Positions 29,364-37,877 of a DNA stretch of 64,000 nt are shown here, in pieces (the stretch's first letter is position 1; each line of letters starts with the position of its first letter). Origin of the DNA: a virus. Under the pieces are notes generated by a model, which was given only the letters and a program-made list of their open reading frames with translations, did not search any database and was not told the DNA's origin. Made by a program: the position numbers and the translations under genes. The stretch is taken from the IMG/VR virus record IMGVR_UViG_3300034418_008158, positions 1-64,000 of that record; one strand, given 5' to 3'.

Positions 29364-29939
29364 TTACTTCATTGTGATAGAAGGACTTTGCCTCCCTTTG
29401 CTACTTAGTTTGTTTTCCTTTACTAAGTCAACATATGTAAGTATAGGATTAGTCATATTTACCCCTTTATCTTTTTGAATAAAGTAGTGTGGGTTACTCA
29501 CATATTTAGCTTGTCTTCTTTCGTGGAGACAAGTTTCTATATAGAGTCTTGTTGCTTGTAAGACTAATTCTTTTGACACATCAGGATGAGCATACATTAA
29601 TGCTTCCATCCTAGCAGTACATTCTCTTTTAAATTTATTGTCTTTGCCAAAAGGCTTAAACAAAGGTAAGTATTCAGTAATAACCCAATCTAATCTGATT
29701 TCTTCTTCAGCAAATAAAGGTTGTAGCCAGGTATAACTATATGTATCTCTGTTATATACAACAATGCTGAGAGCATTTACTTTTTGTTTTAAGGAATCTG
29801 GTATATAGCTTGGTTCACAGCTGAAATACAAAGATAACAAATAAGCAACGCAATCGGAAGTATCTAGGTTATTATTTTGAAATAATTCAATCAATTTTAG
29901 ATTTATCGGTTTTTTCATTTTCTCTTTTTTTAACTCCAT
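29364..29939 (-). CDS. Hypothetical replication-arm protein
   Basis: Up to 191 residues; an alternative ATG at 29918 (MKKPINLK) gives 184. All-alpha, with Trp/Tyr-rich middle (YSYTWLQPLF) and a C-terminal HYFIQKDKGVNMTNPI segment. It begins inside the small clamp-motif gene and ends 14 bp before the DnaB-like helicase, so a helicase loader or primase-helicase adaptor is possible from position alone. Confidence 0.6.
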   Translation of the reverse strand: MELKKEKMKKPINLKLIELFQNNNLDTSDCVAYLLSLYFSCEPSYIPDSLKQKVNALSIVVYNRDTYSYTWLQPLFAEEEIRLDWVITEYLPLFKPFGKDNKFKRECTARMEALMYAHPDVSKELVLQATRLYIETCLHERRQAKYVSNPHYFIQKDKGVNMTNPILTYVDLVKENKLSSKGRQSPSITMK

Positions 29940-30021
29940 CTAATAATTTGTCAACAACTTTTTGATCTTCGACATCGAAGAGACTTAGTTGTTTGCCTGG
30001 TTTAACTTCTTTCTTTTTCAT
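29887..30021 (-). CDS. 44-residue protein with a sliding-clamp binding motif
   Basis: Starts with an ATGA overlap on the upstream helicase stop (30018-30021) and ends inside the next gene, in a different frame. The peptide begins MKKKEVKPGKQLSLFDVEDQK and contains QLSLF, the canonical beta-clamp binding pentapeptide (QL[SD]LF) of bacterial polymerases and repair proteins. The rest is highly charged. It could recruit or block the host beta clamp. Translation coupling supports a real gene; function is inferred from the motif. Confidence 0.7.
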   Translation of the reverse strand: MKKKEVKPGKQLSLFDVEDQKVVDKLLDGVKKRENEKTDKSKID

Positions 30022-31289
30022 TCAAAAGTTTTATAAGTTATTTTACTAGGGTCAAAACTTTCAAGAGTAAGTTTTGTCCAAACTTCATCTTGAGTACCCT
30101 CAATACATAAAACCCACACCTTTGCTGCGTACTGTTTCTGACTTAATAAAGTCCTACATATCTTTTGAGATGTAGAGCCATTTCTATCAGAATCACACTG
30201 TACAATAATAAGATGATCCAATCTTTTAAAGGTGAAACCTGTACCACCCATATTTACCATTGCAATTGTATCTTCAAAGCCATCTAAAAACCCATCTAGA
30301 TTTGTTCTGGTAGTTTTGCTATGGAATGTGCATTCAGGAGATAATATCTCTGCTTGTTCAATACTATTACAAAAGATAATTTTTCTTTCCCCCTCAAGTC
30401 TTTGAAGAAGAGTTTTTGCTACATCTGTTTTTAATTGTGAATCTCCTATGTAGCGTTTTCTAGCGATTAACATACTCTTGTGATAAGGTAAGTGTACCTT
30501 ATCATCTGTAAATCTATACTCTGTACCTTCAATAACTACCTTGCCAGTATATGTACCATCCTCTTTTACTACAAAGTAGCCCATAGTTCTTTCATCTTTA
30601 CCAATAATGGCAAAAAGTCTTCCCCCATGTTTAGGTTCTCTTTCAGATAGACCAAGACCACCTTCTAATTGTCCTTTTAGAGTCAGATGTGTTTCATGAT
30701 ATTCAAATGTAGCCACTGTTTTGCTTTCAATGGCAGCTTGTACTTGACTATACTTTTTCATCTTTTCTCTGTTGTAAGGAATTTTTAAAACGGTAACTTC
30801 ATAGTTAGCCAAAATACCTAAATCTACAGCAGTATTGATTTTCATTTCATAAAGAGTGCCTAGATTCAAGGCTTTATAAAGATTCAATTTGTTTTTATGT
30901 TTAGTTGGTGTACCAGTCATAGATAAAATAGAATCATAGTTGCCATTCTGAATCAATTTTTGAGAATTTAACTCTGTAAGATGCTGTTCTTCATCCAATA
31001 TAATGAGATCAAATTTCTCTTTTATCTTTGGTAAAGAACTATAAGTTACAGTAGTAAGTCTTTTAAGGTACTTCTTAGCCCCCCATGTTATAAACTCTTC
31101 TGGTATTTCCTTCTTAACTAAATTAGCTGAAGGAGATACCCAAAGAATAGACTGAGGCTTAAATTTCTTTATTAACTGTATTGCAATTCGAGATTTACCT
31201 ACTCTAGGGGCAAGTAATAATCTCCCATGCAACTCTTCTACAGAATTAACAATTTCATTTTGGATTCTAGTCTTTTCTTTGTTTGTCAT
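30018..31289 (-). CDS. Superfamily 2 DNA helicase (SNF2/UvsW-like)
   Basis: 423 residues. Motif I APRVGKSRIA (about 27-36), motif Ia VSPSANLV, DEEQH as motif II (about 98-102), MTGTPT as motif III (about 126), KIIFCNS as motif IV, and C-terminal VNMGGTGFTFKRLDHLI plus QKICRTLLSQ as motifs V and VI. The Walker loop is non-standard (A-P-R-V-G-K-S). Such helicases remodel forks or R-loops in phages (UvsW). It is the first gene after promoter repeat copy 1. Confidence 0.82.
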   Translation of the reverse strand: MTNKEKTRIQNEIVNSVEELHGRLLLAPRVGKSRIAIQLIKKFKPQSILWVSPSANLVKKEIPEEFITWGAKKYLKRLTTVTYSSLPKIKEKFDLIILDEEQHLTELNSQKLIQNGNYDSILSMTGTPTKHKNKLNLYKALNLGTLYEMKINTAVDLGILANYEVTVLKIPYNREKMKKYSQVQAAIESKTVATFEYHETHLTLKGQLEGGLGLSEREPKHGGRLFAIIGKDERTMGYFVVKEDGTYTGKVVIEGTEYRFTDDKVHLPYHKSMLIARKRYIGDSQLKTDVAKTLLQRLEGERKIIFCNSIEQAEILSPECTFHSKTTRTNLDGFLDGFEDTIAMVNMGGTGFTFKRLDHLIIVQCDSDRNGSTSQKICRTLLSQKQYAAKVWVLCIEGTQDEVWTKLTLESFDPSKITYKTFE

Positions 31290-31314
31290 AAAACTTGATT
31301 TAAAGTGTATAAGA

Positions 31315-31333
31315 ATTAGTGGGGGTTTTGAAG
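31315..31333 (-). promoter_or_regulatory. Phage promoter-like repeat, copy 1
   Basis: Minus-strand element CTTCAAAACCCCCACTAAT, identical in core to copies 2-4, followed by TCTTATAC. It lies 26 bp before the start of the SF2 helicase gene. Confidence 0.75.
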
Positions 31334-31350
31334 AGAGAGATAGTAACTAA

Positions 31351-31632
31351 TCAATCACACCCTTTTCTGTAAGTTTTAATAATGTCTTTAATTACTTCTG
31401 GAATTTGTAAATTATAAGGGCTCCCTTCTGGAGATAGTCTCCACACTATTTTTTCATTAATATCTACAGATAATAGATTTTTAATTAATGATGAAAGAGC
31501 TTCAACAGTCACCTCTATGTCCATTGTGTAGTGCATTGTATTTCCCCCTTCCACTAGTTCATAGCCCATAGTATCAAATAAAGTTTGTCTAACAATATTA
31601 TCTAAATTAGCTCTTGTTTGCTCATTTTCCAT
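31351..31632 (-). CDS. Hypothetical acidic protein
   Basis: 93 residues, acidic and helical with a central THMHYTMDIEVTV-like beta segment. It ends just before promoter repeat copy 1 and follows the 67-residue gene after 2 bp. No family recognised. Confidence 0.55.
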   Translation of the reverse strand: MENEQTRANLDNIVRQTLFDTMGYELVEGGNTMHYTMDIEVTVEALSSLIKNLLSVDINEKIVWRLSPEGSPYNLQIPEVIKDIIKTYRKGCD

Positions 31633-31634
31633 AA

Positions 31635-31838
31635 TTAAGGTGTCTTTTTTGCTTTTAAATAACTAGGCCATTCAATTTTACCTGTTTCAGTGTTAGTGAT
31701 TTTCGCTTTTTTAACTCTAGCTCCATCACCAGAGTTAAGATAAACACTAGCAAGTTGTTCTGCTTTAGGTAGAGTATCCAATTCTTTTACTGGAGTCCAA
31801 TCAAATTCTCTATTCCAAACTATTTCTACTAGGTACAT
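31635..31838 (-). CDS. Small hypothetical protein
   Basis: 67 residues with an N-terminal beta strand (MYLVEIVWN) and a basic C terminus (SYLKAKKTP). It is one of four consecutive genes of about 60-90 residues between polymerase and helicase, all on the same transcript. Function unknown. Confidence 0.5.
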   Translation of the reverse strand: MYLVEIVWNREFDWTPVKELDTLPKAEQLASVYLNSGDGARVKKAKITNTETGKIEWPSYLKAKKTP

Positions 31839-31855
31839 AATTAAATTTTAAAGGT

Positions 31856-32038
31856 TTACGTTAAAGGAGTGCTGGCTACAACTTTAGCATAACCAGCAGT
31901 CAAAGTCTTTTCATTTTTAAGACGAGATTCATAAAGTGCTTTAGCCCCATCTTCATTTTCTGTAACATAATAGTCACTTTCAAGTCTTGAATAGCCACTA
32001 ACATCTTTCTTTTTTACAGTCCAATATATTACCCACAT
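31856..32038 (-). CDS. Small hypothetical protein
   Basis: 60 residues with two predicted strands (WVIYWTVKKK and YYVTENED) and a helix. It shares size and start style (M-x-V-I/E-I-x-W) with the 67-residue neighbour, so the two may be distant paralogues. Confidence 0.5.
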   Translation of the reverse strand: MWVIYWTVKKKDVSGYSRLESDYYVTENEDGAKALYESRLKNEKTLTAGYAKVVASTPLT

Positions 32039-32040
32039 AA

Positions 32041-32220
32041 TTAATCAACTATTTCGGATTCTATATTAACAAGAAGACCTTTGCCAACAAGGATGTTAGC
32101 AACTTCTCTAGCTGCTCTATCATTTGCATGAGTTCCTATGTTTCTCCATTCTTTAAAGTCTGAAGGGTCTTCTTCGTTTAGCCTATTGGCTGGAATAAAA
32201 ATAACGATATAACTTTTCAT
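32041..32220 (-). CDS. Small hypothetical protein next to DNA polymerase
   Basis: 59 residues beginning MKSYIVIFIPANRLNEED. A beta-alpha-beta pattern with a conserved-looking SDFKEWRNIGTHANDRAAREVANIL helix region. Good codon pattern and tight packing (10 bp behind the polymerase start side, 2 bp to the next gene) support translation. Function unknown. Confidence 0.6.
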   Translation of the reverse strand: MKSYIVIFIPANRLNEEDPSDFKEWRNIGTHANDRAAREVANILVGKGLLVNIESEIVD

Positions 32221-32230
32221 AATTTAATTT

Positions 32231-34126
32231 TTAGTGGCATTCTGCATAGTTGGTTCCCCAATCTACAGAGATGCCGATTTCAACATTAAGATTTAAATCA
32301 ACATTAGTTTCTCCCATTGCTTGTTTTAACAATGGCTCTACAATAGTTTTTTGTTCTGCTTTACAGTATAAAAGTATTTCATCATGATATTGCATACATA
32401 TCTTAATGTTATACTCTTTCAAGAATTCTCTACATTTACGTACCCAAGTATCAAAGACATATACACCAGTAGATTGATTAAGAGTTGAGAACTTATCTTT
32501 ATCCTCTTTTAAAAACATCCAAAAACCAGATACAGGATTGTATAACCATTTCTGCTTGTAAAAAGTCTTAACTACACAAGCATCAGCAGTTTTCTTAATT
32601 GCTGCATTACGTTTCCAATAAGTTTCATGTAACAATTTACCAGCCTCTAAAGGTTTCTTTAAAGTCTCAGCAATCTTTGCAGGCCCAGCACCATAAGTAG
32701 CACTAAAGTTAACTGTTTTTGCATCTGTTCTGATGTTCTTGATCTCCTTATACCTTACTTTATCTGCATGAGAAGCTGTGCTTTCATCATAAGCTTTAAA
32801 AAATTCTGCATCTTCTTCAGTAATCATTTCTCCAACTAAAGCAATATCAATATGAGGATCAAAGTTTGGAACTCTCATTTCTGTCACATACTGTGGATCA
32901 AAGAAATAGATGTAATGCTGCTTAGTATTATCTTCAAGACCAGATATATCAGAACCACACATTAAATACTCTTCACTAGGCACTTTTAAACACCCCCTTA
33001 CTTCCTTACCATAAGGTTTATAAACACCTGGCAAATTAGCAATAGGTTTCATGTGTTGTAACCTAAGAGTATTTGTAAAACCATGTGCAGTACTATATAC
33101 ATATCCATTCTTATCCACTACCTTTAAGAAAGATTTCATGAGTCCAAGTCTATGCCTTGCCATATAAAGATTCTCTAACTCTTCGAGCCCAGGATTATCT
33201 TCATATAAGGCTTGTACACTAGGACAAATACCTTGACCAAAAGGTAAAGATACTTGTGGTACTTCTTTCTTAGTTGCTTTAGAAATCTTAAAAGTCTGAG
33301 GTTCCCAATTTAAAGTCTTTAACCACTCTTTTAATTGAGTAGGTGATGCAGGATTAGGTAATTCTCTGATAACTTCTGTCTCAAGAGGTAAGCCATATTC
33401 AGTTAAAGCACTATACCACCTAAGAGCCAAAATAGATGGAGTACCATCTTTCTTAGTCATCTTAGCAGGTTTGGTTTTAATAACTTTTCCTAAAGACTCT
33501 GGCATAATGTTGATAAGACTATCCATCTTCTCCTCTAATACCCACTCCAGGTGTAACTTAGTCTCTTCTGCAAGTTGTGTATCAAGTTTAATCTTTACTT
33601 CTTCCTGATCACGTAAACATTCAAGTTTAAAGTTTAGATAACCTATTAGTCTTTGTATTCTATAATCATTCCCTGAATAAATAGCTGATAAGTAGCTATA
33701 CTGCTTATGAAAAAGTGTAGAGTTAATCTTGACATCTTCTTCACACCTATGTATATACTCTTCAATTGATAGATTATTCCAATCTTCAATTTCAGGCTTA
33801 GATATTCCAAAATCTTCTCCCCACCATTCTAGTCCATGCTTTTTTCTATAAGGATATAAATACCAGGATAATCCAAGAGTATCAATGTATTGATTCTTAA
33901 TAGTTATACCTAGTATAGTTTCAATAGCAGGAATATCATACCTTATGATATTGTGACCTATGAAAAATAAATTTTGTTTAAAATAGTCTACTATGTCTTC
34001 ATATTTTGTTAAAGTTCTCTTTTCAGAAAATTCTCCATCAATATAAGTTTCATAACTTAAACAATGTATCTTAGTTATCGTATCAAGAAGTCCATCAGCC
34101 TCAATATCAAATATGCTATATTTCAT
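32231..34126 (-). CDS. Family A DNA polymerase with 3'-5' exonuclease
   Basis: 631 residues. Exonuclease motifs FDIEADGL (6-13), HNIIRYDIPA (about 57) and YIHRCEEDVKIN are intact, so proofreading is likely. Polymerase motifs: A GSDISGLED (about 390), B RTDAKTVNFSATYGAG (about 465) and C QYHDEILLY (about 580). The style is nearer T7 than bacterial Pol I, with no 5'-nuclease domain. It is the replicative polymerase of this phage and is followed by the small genes above. Confidence 0.93.
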   Translation of the reverse strand: MKYSIFDIEADGLLDTITKIHCLSYETYIDGEFSEKRTLTKYEDIVDYFKQNLFFIGHNIIRYDIPAIETILGITIKNQYIDTLGLSWYLYPYRKKHGLEWWGEDFGISKPEIEDWNNLSIEEYIHRCEEDVKINSTLFHKQYSYLSAIYSGNDYRIQRLIGYLNFKLECLRDQEEVKIKLDTQLAEETKLHLEWVLEEKMDSLINIMPESLGKVIKTKPAKMTKKDGTPSILALRWYSALTEYGLPLETEVIRELPNPASPTQLKEWLKTLNWEPQTFKISKATKKEVPQVSLPFGQGICPSVQALYEDNPGLEELENLYMARHRLGLMKSFLKVVDKNGYVYSTAHGFTNTLRLQHMKPIANLPGVYKPYGKEVRGCLKVPSEEYLMCGSDISGLEDNTKQHYIYFFDPQYVTEMRVPNFDPHIDIALVGEMITEEDAEFFKAYDESTASHADKVRYKEIKNIRTDAKTVNFSATYGAGPAKIAETLKKPLEAGKLLHETYWKRNAAIKKTADACVVKTFYKQKWLYNPVSGFWMFLKEDKDKFSTLNQSTGVYVFDTWVRKCREFLKEYNIKICMQYHDEILLYCKAEQKTIVEPLLKQAMGETNVDLNLNVEIGISVDWGTNYAECH

Positions 34127-34132
34127 GGTATT

Positions 34133-34417
34133 TTAGATTGAATTTATAGAATAAATAAAGATATTGTTATACCTCTTACCATTCTTTTCACTCCCTTCAA
34201 AAGAAAATTCAATAGTGATAAAATCACCAATAGCAATATGCTCTAATGCTGCTAAGTTGTGATTCCTAAGTTCAGGAAATAATTTCTGATTGTCTGGTGA
34301 AACAATAGTTAGGACTCTTTTGTACAAATCTTTATTTCTTCTGGGTAATTGAACTAAGTCTCCTATATGTTCTAGTGTTCCACTAATAGTAAAATATTGC
34401 TTTTTCATAAAATTCAT
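34133..34417 (-). CDS. OB-fold protein (DUF3127-like)
   Basis: 94 residues (91 if the second ATG at 34408 is used). The order GTLEHIG...KRVLTIV...IGDFITIEFSFEGSEKNGKRYNNIFIYSI matches the beta-barrel plan of the Bacteroidota DUF3127 family, which resembles single-stranded DNA-binding OB folds. Its place between Dda-like helicase and DNA polymerase fits a DNA-binding accessory factor. Confidence 0.65.
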   Translation of the reverse strand: MNFMKKQYFTISGTLEHIGDLVQLPRRNKDLYKRVLTIVSPDNQKLFPELRNHNLAALEHIAIGDFITIEFSFEGSEKNGKRYNNIFIYSINSI

Positions 34418-34418
34418 T

Positions 34419-35711
34419 TTAAGTGTTATAAAGTACTAATACTTCTGCTGCTCTAGTTACTGCTGTATAAAGAAGTCTTTGTTTTTCTTCTTTTGTTCTA
34501 TTTCTACGAATATCTCCTACATTGACAATGGTTTTAGTAAAGGTACTGCCTTGGCTTTTATGAACAGTTAAAGCATGATTATATTTCAAATCCGCAAATT
34601 GTTCAATAAAAGTATAGTATTCAACCCATTCAATTATTCTATCTTTACAAAGTTTTTTCAGTCTGTATTCAAGAGCTTTAATTGTGGTTTCTGAATCTTC
34701 ATGTACAACAAGAATTCCAAAAGGAGCTTTCTCGTTAACTTTAGTCTTTTCAGACACATTTATACAATACAACTTTATGTCAAAGTCTTCATACCCTTTG
34801 TAGCCTGTAAAAACTCTAAATTTATGAGTTAAAATTTCCAGTTCTTTTACTATAATTTCTTCATTAGTAAAAAACTGAGAAGCATAAGGAGTATTGAATA
34901 TTAATGATTCTCCAAGTTCCACTTTTTTAGGATTCTTGTAGATTTCTTTTCTGACAAAGAAATTAATATTATCAACTTCCTTATTAGTCCAAGCTAAATA
35001 CTTTAAAGCATCTGTGCCATTAGCTTCAGCTAAAGCTTTAATGATTCTTTCTCTATCTTGTGTATGAGAATACCCTATATATTTATCATCTTCCCCCTCT
35101 ACTAAATTACTAGACTTTCTGGAAATCCAATTAAGGTTTCTACTAAGATCAATTATTGGGTTTCCAAGACCTTGACGAATAATTTCAGTCAATTCTACTT
35201 CAGGATAGTTTCGTTTAAATACTGGTGAATCTAGTTCTCCTACAGGATTGATTTGTTTATCATCCCCTAAGAAAACAATGAGACAATCCTTTTCAGCATA
35301 TCTTTCAATGTAGTTGATGAGTTCAGTATTAAGCATAGAACTTTCATCAATAAAAAATCTTTTCACACCTTTTAAAGGTGGGTAATTAGGACTGAAATTA
35401 GGCTTAAAACTAATCTTTCCTGTCCTTCTATGAATACTTCTTTTCAGCTTTAAAGCTGAATGTGCAGTAATAAAAGTAATGTGTTTTCTTCCTTCTATGT
35501 CTATTTTCCTTCTAAGGATAGACAAAGCCTTATGTGTTGGAGCTGAAATATAAGTAGGTTGTGGCCCAAATCTTTCAGTCAACATCATTTCTAAATAGTC
35601 TGCACCAAAAGTTTTACCCACACCAGCACTACCTTTTAGTACTAGTTTATTAAAACGAAGCAATAAATTCAGACCATCAGTAAGGACTTCCCTTTGATGC
35701 AATGTTAACAT
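34419..35711 (-). CDS. Dda/RecD-like superfamily 1B helicase
   Basis: 430 residues. Walker A GSAGVGKTF (about 27-35), SAPTHKAL (motif Ia), FIDESSML (about 120), FLGDDKQINPVGE (motif III), ELTEIIRQG, then HALTVHKSQGSTF (motif V) and LLYTAVTRAAEVLVL (motif VI). This is the full set of the T4 Dda family, 5'-3' helicases that start replication and displace proteins. A terminator separates it from the previous gene. Confidence 0.9.
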   Translation of the reverse strand: MLTLHQREVLTDGLNLLLRFNKLVLKGSAGVGKTFGADYLEMMLTERFGPQPTYISAPTHKALSILRRKIDIEGRKHITFITAHSALKLKRSIHRRTGKISFKPNFSPNYPPLKGVKRFFIDESSMLNTELINYIERYAEKDCLIVFLGDDKQINPVGELDSPVFKRNYPEVELTEIIRQGLGNPIIDLSRNLNWISRKSSNLVEGEDDKYIGYSHTQDRERIIKALAEANGTDALKYLAWTNKEVDNINFFVRKEIYKNPKKVELGESLIFNTPYASQFFTNEEIIVKELEILTHKFRVFTGYKGYEDFDIKLYCINVSEKTKVNEKAPFGILVVHEDSETTIKALEYRLKKLCKDRIIEWVEYYTFIEQFADLKYNHALTVHKSQGSTFTKTIVNVGDIRRNRTKEEKQRLLYTAVTRAAEVLVLYNT

Positions 35712-35730
35712 TTTGTTATAATTTAGATAA

Positions 35731-35778
35731 TAAAAAAAGAAAAGAAAGTCAACCTATTATAGGCTAACTTTCTTTTTG
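35731..35778 (-). terminator. Intrinsic terminator
   Basis: Minus-strand stem AAGAAAGT...ACTTTCTT with a second inner stem (AGCCTAT/ATAGGTT) followed by a long T-rich tract. It closes the unit ending with the 163-residue gene and precedes the Dda-like gene. Confidence 0.8.
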
Positions 35779-36270
35779 TTAAAGAGTTTTAAGTGCTTGA
35801 TCAATTATGACTAACACTTTTCCATTGACTTCTGCTTCTATTTCAGGAGACATATAAGTATGCTCCTTACTTGCCTGTCTTAAATCCTCATCTTGACTTT
35901 CTCCATAATGGACAGAGTTTCGATAGTATTGGACTTTGCCATTTATATCTAGGACTAATTGTCCATGTAAGGGATGATCTTTAGGAAAGCGTATAGCTTG
36001 ATTATTAGCTATGAAGTCAAGAGTTACAGGGCAATCTGGGTTTTCTATTGCTTTGACATCAGTTACATTTAATAATGGCTGATTATCAATTGTCATAGAA
36101 ATCTCTGAATCAAGACTGTTTAATTCATCTTCAAATTCCTGCATATCTGGAAAAGGCTCCTGTAGAACCATAGTGGCTTTTCTTTTTTCATTAGATACTT
36201 CAACTGAAATAGTGTTTTCAGGTTGATACACATCTATGAAATATTTAACCACTTTCAATTTTTTATTCAT
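35779..36270 (-). CDS. Hypothetical acidic protein
   Basis: 163 residues, acidic, with an N-terminal beta-rich half and a C-terminal helix; no known motif. It is the last gene before a strong terminator, and 9 bp follow the gene upstream. Possibly a structural or inhibitor protein; no basis to decide. Confidence 0.55.
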   Translation of the reverse strand: MNKKLKVVKYFIDVYQPENTISVEVSNEKRKATMVLQEPFPDMQEFEDELNSLDSEISMTIDNQPLLNVTDVKAIENPDCPVTLDFIANNQAIRFPKDHPLHGQLVLDINGKVQYYRNSVHYGESQDEDLRQASKEHTYMSPEIEAEVNGKVLVIIDQALKTL

Positions 36271-36279
36271 AATTTAAAT

Positions 36280-36843
36280 TTATGAATTATTTACTAGTAA
36301 TAAAAGTTTTAAAGATGAATTTTTTACACAAAAATCATGTAAAATTTTTCTCTCCGTACTCATATTACCACTCACAAAATCCGAAAACTCTGCTCCCCAA
36401 CTTCCATAGTATTTAGAAGTTAGATAAGCATACCCTTGCCCCCAATAAGCTTCGCCTTTATTACTTACTTTTGAATTTTTAGTTTCATAGATGTATAATA
36501 CTTCATCTTTAAAACAACCAAAAGTAATGCAAAGTTTATTAGCTTTACTAGCAACTCCAAACTCTGTATGCTGGCCTCTACCTATTTCTTCAATAACCCT
36601 TTTAAATCCAAAAGAGTTGTCCTCTTCAAGAATAGGAGTCATATCATTGGATAGAAATAGTACCACATCTGCTTTTAATAAGTCATTCACAGTATATGGT
36701 GTTGTTTTATCCCAAGTATCAACTATATAGTTTTTATATTCTATATAGTTCTTAATCTCTTGATATAACACCTCTGGGTAATCCAGAGGTTTACTGATAT
36801 AGATTTTTACCCTACGCCTCTTCTTCTGAGAACAGCTCATCAT
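36280..36843 (-). CDS. Rossmann-like protein, nucleoside deoxyribosyltransferase-like
   Basis: 187 residues. The start KIYISKPLDYPEV, the strand LLKADVVLFLSNDMT and the helix GRGQHTEFGVASKANKLCITFG follow the pattern of nucleoside 2-deoxyribosyltransferase-like proteins (I-Y-I-S/A-x-P, D-x-V-x-x-L, H/E-E-x-G-x-A). These act on nucleosides or NAD-like molecules. The C terminus after about residue 120 is unique. The first codons overlap the upstream coiled-coil gene by 32 bp. Confidence 0.45.
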   Translation of the reverse strand: MMSCSQKKRRRVKIYISKPLDYPEVLYQEIKNYIEYKNYIVDTWDKTTPYTVNDLLKADVVLFLSNDMTPILEEDNSFGFKRVIEEIGRGQHTEFGVASKANKLCITFGCFKDEVLYIYETKNSKVSNKGEAYWGQGYAYLTSKYYGSWGAEFSDFVSGNMSTERKILHDFCVKNSSLKLLLLVNNS

Positions 36844-37108
36844 AAGTTTCTTTAGCTATTTGGATTTGTGCATCCAGCATTTTCATTTCCACTTGACAAG
36901 CTTGGTATTCTTCATTCCAAGTGTCTTCATTAACATTTTCTAATGTTATTGAAAGTAGTTGTTCTTTTTTTGAGATTTGTTCATCTCTTTTTTCCTCTAA
37001 TTTGTCCATTAGAGTTCCTTGCTTACGATATAATGCTTTTGCTTTACGTAATGCTTTGTTTTTTTCTACACTCTTTTTTGACTGTGTTAAGATTGCTAAA
37101 ATTTTCAT
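36812..37108 (-). CDS. Small coiled-coil protein
   Basis: 98 residues, almost entirely helical with heptad repeats and many Lys/Glu (KALRKAKALYRKQ, KLEEKRDEQISKKEQLL). It lies between the 110-residue protein of promoter copy 2 and the Rossmann-like gene. Probably a scaffold or adaptor peptide; no family. Confidence 0.55.
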   Translation of the reverse strand: MKILAILTQSKKSVEKNKALRKAKALYRKQGTLMDKLEEKRDEQISKKEQLLSITLENVNEDTWNEEYQACQVEMKMLDAQIQIAKETYDELFSEEEA

Positions 37109-37126
37109 AATTTTAAGATTTAATAG

Positions 37127-37459
37127 TTAAGAAATTAATAATAATAAAGAACAGCGATAATTCTTGGGAGAATTTTGATTCAGCATATAATGTTTATGTC
37201 GATCATGAATCTGCCAAAATACAATTTTACCTTGATAATCGTTAAGCTTATTCATTGGAAACTCACAGAAAAAACGATTAACATCAGTAGGATGATCTCT
37301 TACAAAGTTATATTCCTGTGTTGATTCCTTGCTAAGTCTGTACATTGTACCATTGTAGTTGATTATGTACCAATGAGTACCTCCATCGCTATAAACTAAG
37401 CTAAGATAACCATTGGTATTTTCAAATATATTCCAAAGTTTGAAATCTTTTGGTAACAT
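37127..37459 (-). CDS. Hypothetical protein driven by promoter repeat copy 2
   Basis: The frame is open to 37552, but that region contains promoter repeat copy 2; the ATG at 37459 (MLPKDFKLW) lies 41 bp after the repeat, the same spacing seen at copies 5-8, so I choose it. 110 residues with a Trp/Tyr-rich beta domain (YSDGGTHWYIINYNGTMYRL) and a His-rich patch (QIHDRHKHYML). No family recognised. Confidence 0.6.
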   Translation of the reverse strand: MLPKDFKLWNIFENTNGYLSLVYSDGGTHWYIINYNGTMYRLSKESTQEYNFVRDHPTDVNRFFCEFPMNKLNDYQGKIVFWQIHDRHKHYMLNQNSPKNYRCSLLLLIS

Positions 37460-37499
37460 AGAAAACGCATTTATATAAAGTGAGAAAATAGATATAAAA

Positions 37500-37518
37500 A
37501 TTAGTGGGGGTTTTGAAG
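37500..37518 (-). promoter_or_regulatory. Phage promoter-like repeat, copy 2
   Basis: Minus-strand CTTCAAAACCCCCACTAAT followed by TTTTATAT. It is 41 bp upstream of the ATG at 37459 and sits right behind the structured region following the tmRNA. Confidence 0.78.
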
Positions 37519-37529
37519 AGAAATTCTTC

Positions 37530-37877
37530 ACCTGAAATAAAGAAAATAGCATCTAAGTGGCTTGCACATTCTCCAACGCTGCACACCCTAAAGTGCTTGG
37601 CCCTTGATTGCTAAGTTGGACAGCCTACGCCTAACATCTGTCCTGTTATCCTCTTATGATAGTCTTCACGATAGGGAAGTTATATATCACTGAGTCAAAA
37701 TATTCCTAGAAGCTGACGCTGGTTATCTACCCTCCTCACACCATGTAATCATGGATAACGTCCTTCAGAGTGGGTCAATGAAACCTTTTACGCATAGGAA
37801 TAATTCTTTTCCATCACCACCTCTCCCCAAACACTAGTTCATTTGGATCATAAAGGTGGGTCAAGACTTCTTAATTG
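37530..37877 (-). ncRNA. Structured untranslated region downstream of tmRNA
   Basis: About 350 nt with no gene on either strand. On the minus strand it can form hairpins such as GGACAG/CTGTCC around TTAGGCGTA (near 37610-37640) and CCAAA/TTTGG followed by GGAG (near 37815-37840). The TTAGGCGTA string also occurs in the large noncoding RNA near 43470-43485. It may be a separate small RNA or a trailer of the tmRNA transcript; sequence alone cannot decide. Confidence 0.5.
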
